DNA of 19,727 nucleotides from Spirochaetota bacterium (GTDB lineage Bacteria; Spirochaetota; Spirochaetia; DSM-27196; PWMO01): contig JAAAOR010000068.1 in NCBI GenBank assembly GCA_009908735.1, positions 1 to 19,727 of the forward strand. Reading direction: 5' to 3'. Position 1 is the stretch's first letter, and each line of letters begins with the position of its first letter. The notes below the pieces were generated by a model. It was not told where the DNA came from and searched no databases. It saw only the letters and a list, made by a program, of their open reading frames with translations. The translations under genes were made by a program, and so were the position numbers. Shown one piece after another: positions 14,394 through 19,727 of this stretch.

Positions 14394-16577
14394 TTGCATT
14401 TTATCGTGCTCGTCGTAAGCCTATTCTTCTCGTTTCCGTTCGCCGGTTGGGGACAGGCGTCGCAAACCAACCCGGCCAGAGTGCTCGTGCTTCACTCCTA
14501 TCACCAGGGTTTCACGTGGACCGATAGCATCCAGAAGGGAATCGAGGCCGGCTTGGCGGACTCGGGAGTGGGAGCGGAAATCGACGTTGAGTATCTGGAC
14601 GCCAAACGCCACCCCGGCGATTCGCTCTTTGTGGACTACGCCTGGCTCTTCGCGAAACAGTTTCAGGACTGGCAGCCGGACGCCATCATTAGTATGGACG
14701 ACGACGCGCTCCTCTTCCTCCTCGCCCACCGCGACGACCTGTTTCCGAACGTGCCGGTGGTGTTCGGCGGCCTCGATACGGAATCCTTTGACGGTTCTGT
14801 ACTTGGTAATGGTTCCGGCTACACCGGTGTCGTGGAGCGCCTGGATCTTAGATCAACTCTAGAGCTGATTCGAGACATCCAGCCCCACGTCCGGCGCGTA
14901 TTCTTCGTCCACGACCAAACGACCAGCGGCATCATGCATCGCCGACACCTCGAGGAGCTCCGCCCGGCGTACGAGGGGCGAATCGAGTTCATATTCCCCC
15001 GTGCCAAGGGGGCGGTCAGTAGGGGCGAGTTACTGGATACCCTGGCGAAGCTGGATGCCGACACTGCGGTATACTTCACCGGCTTTTTTCGGGACCGTCA
15101 CGGCCGGGCGCTGGCGGAGGATAGGATCATCCCGGCGATCGCCGAGGCCTCTCCGGTTCCCGTTTATACCCATGTCGAATCATACTTCGGCTCAGGCGTC
15201 ATCGGGGGGAAGATGCTGAGTGCGGAGGTGCACGGCCGGTCGGTGGCGCAGAAGGCGGCAACTATAGTAAAGGGTACCCCGCTCGCCGAGACACCTGTCA
15301 CAGTCGAGAGCTCCAACCGATACATGTTCGACTACCGCGTGCTCCGGCGCTTCGACATTTCCCGCGACCGGTTGCCTGAGGGAAGTATCGTCAAGTTCGA
15401 GCCGACCACGCCGTTCTATCGCTACCGCGATGAGTTGATCTGGGCCGCCGCCGGGTTCGTTCTTCTCCTTGCCTTTGTGGCTGCGCTTGCCGTCAACATC
15501 CTAAAACGCCGACTGGCGGAACGGCGCCTGGCTGCAAACGAAGAGAAGTATCGCGCCCTGGTCGAAAAACAGTTGGACATGGTGGTCGAAGTGGATTCCG
15601 AAGGTCGATTCCTTTTCGCGAATCCCCGGTATCTCGAGACCTTCGGCAAAACGGAATCGGAGCTTATCGGAGAATCATTCATGCCTCTGGTACACCCCGA
15701 TGACCAGCCCGCCACCTCGGAGGCAATGGAGTCGCTGTATCGGCCGCCGCACTCCTGCTCACTTGAGCAGCGGGCCTGGAGCGTGGATGGATGGCGGTGG
15801 TTCGCGTGGTCCGATCGCGCGTTGATCGATGGCGAGGGTCAGGTTGTTTCCATCATCGGCGTTGGTCGAGACGTTACCGACCGAAAAGAAGCCGAGCTCA
15901 GACTTCAGGAGACGCTCTCCGAGAAGGACCTCTTGATGAAGGAGATAAACCATCGGGTGAAGAACAACCTGATGCTGGTACGCTCACTTATCAATCTCAA
16001 AGCCGCGGAGCTCGGTGGAAAAGCCGGGGCGAACGCGGAGCTATCGGACCTCATGCACCAGATTGACGCCATCCGAATCGTTCACGAAAAGCTTCACCAG
16101 GAGGGGAGATTCACGAGCGTCTCGATGCCCGGCTATCTGCGCCAGGTTGTGGAAACCGTGTTTGCCGCTGGCACCGAGCCCGGCATCAGCCTCAAAATCG
16201 AGGTGGCGGATATCTCTCTTCCGACAAAGACGGCGGTGACGCTCGGCCTCATCGTAAACGAGATAGCCACGAATGCCGCAAAACACGCTTTCGACGAGGG
16301 CGACGAGGGCCTCGACGGCAGCCAGGCGCCCAAGTTCTCTCTCCGGCTTTCCGTCGCAGAGACGGGCACTCCCGAAAAAAGAGCTCTCGAACTCGTCCTG
16401 TCGAACACGGGAAAGCGCATTCCCGAAGACATCAGCCTCGAGAGCTCAACCGGCCTCGGAATCAATCTGGTCGGCGAGCTGGTCAAACAGATCGGTGGCT
16501 CCATCGACCTAAAACGCGTCCCGCAGACTTGCTTCACCATCCGCTTCGAGGTGGACGAGGATTCCGGGCCCGAGTAA
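14394..16577 (+). CDS. Hybrid sensor histidine kinase: ABC substrate-binding domain, PAS, HisKA_2 kinase
   Basis: About 727 residues from TTG 14394 (the frame is open from GTG 14331, giving 748). Order: signal/anchor helix (HFIVLVVSLFFSFPFAGWG); an exported domain about 28-340 resembling ABC substrate-binding proteins of the COG2984 type (VLVLHSYHQGFTWTDSIQKG, DAIISMDDDALLFLL, FPNVPVVFGGLD, TAVYFTGFFRD); membrane helix about 348-370; PAS domain about 383-497 (EEKYRALVEKQLDMVVEVDS to GVGRDVTDRKEAE); then HisKA_2 with MKEINHRVKNNLMLVRSLIN (phospho-acceptor His520) and an HATPase domain (GLIVNEIATNAAKHAF, TGLGINLVGELVKQIGG). It should sense a periplasmic small molecule. The later start is preferred because the strong promoter overlaps the earlier codons and GGA lies eight bases before the TTG. 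No response regulator is adjacent. Confidence 0.87.
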   Translation: MHFIVLVVSLFFSFPFAGWGQASQTNPARVLVLHSYHQGFTWTDSIQKGIEAGLADSGVGAEIDVEYLDAKRHPGDSLFVDYAWLFAKQFQDWQPDAIISMDDDALLFLLAHRDDLFPNVPVVFGGLDTESFDGSVLGNGSGYTGVVERLDLRSTLELIRDIQPHVRRVFFVHDQTTSGIMHRRHLEELRPAYEGRIEFIFPRAKGAVSRGELLDTLAKLDADTAVYFTGFFRDRHGRALAEDRIIPAIAEASPVPVYTHVESYFGSGVIGGKMLSAEVHGRSVAQKAATIVKGTPLAETPVTVESSNRYMFDYRVLRRFDISRDRLPEGSIVKFEPTTPFYRYRDELIWAAAGFVLLLAFVAALAVNILKRRLAERRLAANEEKYRALVEKQLDMVVEVDSEGRFLFANPRYLETFGKTESELIGESFMPLVHPDDQPATSEAMESLYRPPHSCSLEQRAWSVDGWRWFAWSDRALIDGEGQVVSIIGVGRDVTDRKEAELRLQETLSEKDLLMKEINHRVKNNLMLVRSLINLKAAELGGKAGANAELSDLMHQIDAIRIVHEKLHQEGRFTSVSMPGYLRQVVETVFAAGTEPGISLKIEVADISLPTKTAVTLGLIVNEIATNAAKHAFDEGDEGLDGSQAPKFSLRLSVAETGTPEKRALELVLSNTGKRIPEDISLESSTGLGINLVGELVKQIGGSIDLKRVPQTCFTIRFEVDEDSGPE

Positions 16578-16589
16578 TCCCCGCCCGCC

Positions 16590-18482
16590 CTACCGAAGCT
16601 GTCCGATCATTTCCATCCGGCGAAGCACCGCATCCCACTTTGGCGCCTCGACGCGGGTCTGAGTCTGCAGTTCCTTAATGCCGAAGTTTTCGCTCTCGAA
16701 GTAGCCGGGTTCGGTACCCGGCTCGTTTTGGCCTCGCGGGATGACGCCGTGGAGGTGCACGAAGAGCCCTCCGCCCTCCTCCTGCCAGACGGAGAACAGG
16801 GCATCGTAGAGCTCGCGCATCATCGGGTGTACCGCAATCACGTCGCGGGTGTAGCTGCTGCCTACGAAGTGATGGCCTCCCTCGTAGGCGACAAGCGGCA
16901 AATCGTACTCTTCTGCGAGCGCCCGATCGTTTCGAACGGCGTAACGTAAGCCCGGCTCCGCGGCCTCCGCGCCCCACTCCCCTCGGCCGCGGACGTAGGA
17001 GACTGCCTCGCCAAGAAAGGCCTCCGGCGCCGAGCGATCAAACTCGATCTCTCCCTCGGCCTCACCGACGTATGGGGCCACCGCAAAGGCGTCGACCCCG
17101 AAGCCGCAGGGCTCGACGCCCTCCTCCGCCACGGCCACCGGACACCCGAGAAGGTCTCGGGAGGGCGCCCAGTAGGGGTGGGACCCCCCGATTTGCCCGG
17201 CCAGCACGGTGACGAGCCTATCCGCTTCATCACCCCACACTTCCCGGAAGATTGCGCCGACCTCCAGGGTCCGTACCCCCTGCCAGCTGTAGATCATCAT
17301 GTTCTCGTGGACGGGGTCGCCGTCTGAGTAGGGCCGGACGGTGCCGAGCACACCGGGCCATCGCCGGCGTGCGTATTCGAGGGCACGGTCGCGCCCCATC
17401 TGGTAGGGGAACGCAAAGTTCCACAGCTCATTCCCGAGCTCGAGGTAGAGCCGGCGGTTCGAATCGAGCCGTTCGAGGGTGAGCTCGGCGAGCTCGCGCA
17501 CGTAGTGATCATCGGCACCGATGGGGATATTGAGCCACAGGTCGGAGACCGACTCGTTTGCGAGATCCACGGCGACCTCGTACGGCGCGCCCATCGCACC
17601 GCCCCAGTGGGAGTACCCGTGTGGTTTTCGATCCTCCCAGGCAATCGGCGGGCCGTAGGTGAGCTGATCACCCAAGAAATGCAGCGGGCGAATCACGCTG
17701 AAGGGCTTGAGATAGTCGAGGTAGACGGGATTGAAGGTTTCTCCGGCAACCGCGTCGGGGCGCAGCATGCTGATGTTTCGAACGTAGTCGCCGGTACCGC
17801 GGGGGTCGGTTTCCTCGATATAGAGAATGACCGTCGAGGAGCCGTCGTACTCGTAAACCAACTCGTTCTCGCCTTCTTCCGCACGTCGAACACCGTCGGC
17901 ACTGAGCCTACCGGCTCCGTCCCACGTGACGGTGTAACGGCCCGCGGGAAATTGCCCGGGCAGCTCCGCACCGCCCATGACGACCGTCGCCAGACGCTCC
18001 GCGCGCCGACCATTCGACAGCTCCATCGAAGTGGCCCAGCCGAGCTCGTCGGTTCGCACGAGGTCGCGATCCTCCATCCGCCACTGCCCCTCGATAACGG
18101 GTACCCACAGCTTGCTCTGATCCGTATCACCGATTTCGGCCTCGAACCCCGCCATCTTGAAAACGTCGTTGAGCATCCAGGCGGTCATCCAGTAGTTGAT
18201 GGCCGAGACGGCATTGCCGATTCGAAACGTCTCGGGGCCGGGCCACGGGTCATTTCGCTCCGGGAGCGTCAGGTCGCCGGGGTATGGCCCCCCGCTCGCC
18301 GGGTTCACCGAGGTTCCCGCGGCCTCGGCCTCTCCGCCGGCGTCAGCGCCCTGAGCCGTCGCAGAAGGTGTCGTACAGCCCGCAAGAGCGAGCACTCCGA
18401 TCGCCAGAGCAACCATGAGTCGGTTCCGAATTCTAACGGCCGATACGGGGCCGGCGCTAAGGGCGGTGCGTCGGTGGTTCAT
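16590..18482 (-). CDS. Putative lipoprotein with glycosidase-like (TIM-barrel) core
   Basis: A 630-residue exported protein. The N-terminus has a lipobox (LALAGC, lipidated Cys36) after a hydrophobic stretch, then an Ala/Gly/Glu-rich linker. The central part carries RLYLELGNELWNFAFPYQ, in which Glu352 of the N-E pair looks like the acid/base of clan A glycoside hydrolases, and later LPLVAYEGGHHFVG with Glu534 as possible nucleophile. A beta-rich region precedes this (about 120-240, RYTVTWDGAGRLSADG). I cannot assign a numbered GH family or a substrate; it resembles uncharacterised bacterial cellulase-like proteins annotated as hypothetical. ATG 18482 is preferred to GTG 18500, though neither has a good ribosome site. 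It converges with the hybrid kinase 12 bases downstream; a role in polysaccharide use is inference. Confidence 0.65.
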   Translation of the reverse strand: MNHRRTALSAGPVSAVRIRNRLMVALAIGVLALAGCTTPSATAQGADAGGEAEAAGTSVNPASGGPYPGDLTLPERNDPWPGPETFRIGNAVSAINYWMTAWMLNDVFKMAGFEAEIGDTDQSKLWVPVIEGQWRMEDRDLVRTDELGWATSMELSNGRRAERLATVVMGGAELPGQFPAGRYTVTWDGAGRLSADGVRRAEEGENELVYEYDGSSTVILYIEETDPRGTGDYVRNISMLRPDAVAGETFNPVYLDYLKPFSVIRPLHFLGDQLTYGPPIAWEDRKPHGYSHWGGAMGAPYEVAVDLANESVSDLWLNIPIGADDHYVRELAELTLERLDSNRRLYLELGNELWNFAFPYQMGRDRALEYARRRWPGVLGTVRPYSDGDPVHENMMIYSWQGVRTLEVGAIFREVWGDEADRLVTVLAGQIGGSHPYWAPSRDLLGCPVAVAEEGVEPCGFGVDAFAVAPYVGEAEGEIEFDRSAPEAFLGEAVSYVRGRGEWGAEAAEPGLRYAVRNDRALAEEYDLPLVAYEGGHHFVGSSYTRDVIAVHPMMRELYDALFSVWQEEGGGLFVHLHGVIPRGQNEPGTEPGYFESENFGIKELQTQTRVEAPKWDAVLRRMEMIGQLR

Positions 18483-18527
18483 GCGATCAATCTGTATCAC
18501 GCAGCTACGCGAATCTCAATCGAGGTA

Positions 18528-18557
18528 GGAAACTTGAGAAACTATTAACGTTTCCGC
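18528..18557. promoter_or_regulatory. Candidate TetR operator, promoter-upstream half
   Basis: GGAAAC (18528-18533) and GTTTCC (18550-18555) form an inverted repeat, with a further GAAACT at 18538-18543 pairing with GTTTC. It abuts the -35 box of the tetR promoter and is related in sequence to the second cluster at 18594-18622. Confidence 0.5.
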
Positions 18558-18586
18558 TTGACACTGTAGTCTGGCGGGGATACTAT
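18558..18586 (+). promoter_or_regulatory. Near-consensus sigma-70 promoter of tetR and efflux operon
   Basis: TTGACA (18558-18563), a 17-base spacer, and TACTAT (18581-18586, five of six bases match). It lies about 75 bases upstream of the TetR start codon and is bracketed by GAAACT/AGTTTC repeats. Confidence 0.8.
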
Positions 18587-18593
18587 GTTAAAA

Positions 18594-18622
18594 GAAACTA
18601 GAGATACCAGTTGAGTTTCCGC
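18594..18622. promoter_or_regulatory. Candidate TetR operator, promoter-downstream half
   Basis: GAAACT (18594-18599) and AGTTTC (18614-18619) form a perfect inverted repeat at the predicted transcription start, with nested AACT/AGTT. The GTTTCCGC word (18615-18622) also occurs at 18550-18557, so both sides of the promoter carry the same half-sites. Confidence 0.55.
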
Positions 18623-18660
18623 GTCTCCCGAGAGCCGGAGTGCCTCGGATAGGAATCAAG

Positions 18661-19287
18661 ATGGAACACGAAACCATGTTACAGGAACGAATCGTGAAGT
18701 ACGCGGGCCCGAGATTCTTCAGCGAGGGCTTCAGTCGAATCACGACGGAGGAGCTCTCCCGCGAGCTCGGCATCAGCAAGAAGACGCTCTACCGGGAGTT
18801 CGGTACGAAGGAAGAGATTGTGAGGGCGGTCGTGCGTAAGCAGCTCGCGGAAGTGGAGCACGAGCTGAGCGAGGTCTTTGATGATAAGTCGCGCTCCTTC
18901 CTCGAGCGCCTCGGGGCGCAGCTGCGGGTTGCGAGCCGGATTATGAACACCCTCGGAACACCTTTTCTCAAGGACCTGGCTCGATACACCCCGGAGCTCT
19001 GGCAGGAGATTCAGGAGTTTCGCCACCGCAGGGTCTTCTCTCGCATGGAGGGGGTGATTCAGAGGGGAAAGAACGAGGGGATGATTCGCGACGATGCGGA
19101 CCCGCGCCTTCTCGTGGTGATCGTGACTACCGTAGCGGACAACCTCCTCGTGCCGCAGAAGGTCATGGAGCTCGATCTTGTCCCACAGGAAGTCATCCGT
19201 CACATGGGGATGCTTGTGGCCGAGGGCATCCTCACCGCCGACGGGCGAGAGCAGTTTCGCGGTTTCGACGAATCATGGAGGGCATAG
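18661..19287 (+). CDS. TetR/AcrR family transcriptional regulator
   Basis: A 208-residue repressor-type protein with the TetR helix-turn-helix at about 10-55: RIVKYAGPRFFSEGFSRITT, then EELSRELGISKKTLYREFGT and KEEIVRAVVRK. The C-terminal ligand/dimer domain is all-helical and variable, so the inducer cannot be guessed. Start ATG 18661 has AGGA six bases upstream; GTG 18640 is open but unsupported. The stop (TAG, 19285-19287) is two bases from the ATG of an HlyD-type adaptor gene, making a tetR-efflux operon. Repeats around the upstream promoter suggest autorepression that also controls the downstream transporter. Confidence 0.9.
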   Translation: MEHETMLQERIVKYAGPRFFSEGFSRITTEELSRELGISKKTLYREFGTKEEIVRAVVRKQLAEVEHELSEVFDDKSRSFLERLGAQLRVASRIMNTLGTPFLKDLARYTPELWQEIQEFRHRRVFSRMEGVIQRGKNEGMIRDDADPRLLVVIVTTVADNLLVPQKVMELDLVPQEVIRHMGMLVAEGILTADGREQFRGFDESWRA

Positions 19288-19289
19288 AC

Positions 19290-19727
19290 ATGGCACATAG
19301 CACGAACAGCGTGATCAGGTTGGGATCGGTCGGTCTTGCGGTCCTGCTCTTTCTTGTCGCCTGCGGAGAGCCGGAAACCGGCGTCAGGGGCTCGGGCACC
19401 GTGGAGGCTACCGAGGTAACACTCTCGGCGAAGGCACAGGGCGAGATTCTCTCCGTCGACGCCGAGGAAGGAGACCGTGTCGAGACGGGTGCCGTTCTCG
19501 CTCGGATCGAGCGTGACGACCTGGAGTTGCAGTTCGAGCAGGCGGAGCAGCGTCTCGAGGCGGCGAATGCCGAACTGGATCTCCTTCTGGCGGGAGCCCG
19601 CAGCGAGGACCGGAGACAGGCCGAGGCTCAACTGGAACAGGCCGAGCAAGCCCTCGAGCTCGCACGCAAGTCCTACGAGCGGACACAGCGTCTCTCCGAG
19701 ACCGGCAGTGCTACGCCCAGCGACCTC
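19290..19727 (+). CDS. HlyD family efflux periplasmic adaptor lipoprotein (partial)
   Basis: Reads off the right edge after 146 residues. It has a signal peptide ending in a lipobox (LFLVACGE, lipidated Cys about 25), then the barrel-sandwich start typical of membrane fusion proteins (GSGTVEATEVTLSAKAQGEI, LSVDAEEGDRVETGAVLARI) and a Gln/Glu-rich coiled coil (LQFEQAEQRLEAANAEL, QAEAQLEQAEQALELARKS). Such adaptors link an inner-membrane ABC or RND pump to an outer-membrane channel. Start ATG 19290 has GGAGG upstream, inside the end of tetR. The TetR-HlyD order is the common layout upstream of two ABC transporter genes (YbhGFSR-like), so ABC-2 type genes are expected just outside the window (inference). 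The cargo is unknown. Confidence 0.88.
   Translation, partial: MAHSTNSVIRLGSVGLAVLLFLVACGEPETGVRGSGTVEATEVTLSAKAQGEILSVDAEEGDRVETGAVLARIERDDLELQFEQAEQRLEAANAELDLLLAGARSEDRRQAEAQLEQAEQALELARKSYERTQRLSETGSATPSDL

Noticed and set aside
17505..18548. 347-codon open frame antisense to the lipoprotein gene
   Set aside because: The opposite strand has a lipobox, coherent motifs and a plausible fold; this frame has no recognisable features.

Overview
The window looks like chromosomal DNA of a GC-rich spirochaete (Spirochaetaceae-like). This is an inference from protein style: a chemotaxis receptor with a long serine/glutamate-rich signalling helix bundle, a FecR-domain secreted protein, several HisKA_2 (H-R-x-K-N-N) sensor kinases, and lipoprotein-anchored exported proteins. 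No rRNA, tRNA, CRISPR array, phage module or plasmid origin was seen.

Layout. 1-2558: two minus-strand genes, a SAM methyltransferase running off the left edge and a complete methyl-accepting chemotaxis protein. 2559-3857: a scar region with the C-terminal remnant of an ISAs1-type transposase (minus) abutting a 5'-truncated Uma2-type nuclease gene (plus), then about 240 bp without a recognisable gene and a strong minus-strand terminator. 3858-5030: a two-gene minus-strand YeeE/YedE operon for import of thiosulfate or a related sulfur compound, with one conserved cysteine motif in each half. 5181-8610: a decaying plus-strand cluster: a DUF1152 gene with an internal amber codon, an intact tyrosine phosphatase, an SGNH hydrolase split by a deletion/frameshift, an unknown gene with another internal amber codon, and an antisense relic of a second tyrosine phosphatase. 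8616-9191: an exported DUF4174 protein. 9252-10433: a HisKA_2 sensor kinase (minus), divergent from a membrane-protein gene that has lost its middle by deletion. 11087-12441: sbtA and an sbtB/PII-like gene in one minus-strand operon, divergent from a LysR regulator (12600-13466). 13549-14250: FecR-domain protein (minus), divergent from a large hybrid sensor kinase (to 16577) that carries an ABC-type substrate-binding domain, a PAS domain and a HisKA_2 kinase. 16590-18482: a lipoprotein with a glycosidase-like core. 18558-19727: a TetR regulator with a consensus promoter flanked by GAAACT/AGTTTC half-sites, followed 2 bp later by the start of an HlyD-type efflux adaptor that runs off the right edge.

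How the parts fit. Several units are regulator-target pairs: LysR with sbtAB (bicarbonate uptake and its PII-type control protein), and TetR with an efflux adaptor, probably followed by ABC transporter genes outside the window. Sensing is prominent (one chemoreceptor, two HisKA_2 kinases), but no response regulator is encoded here. The other theme is gene decay: at least six loci between 2.7 and 11 kb are truncated, frameshifted or interrupted by nonsense codons. TAG is the normal stop of DUF6691, sbtA, sbtB, DUF4174 and tetR here, so the internal TAGs most likely mark pseudogenes rather than recoding, though that is not proved.
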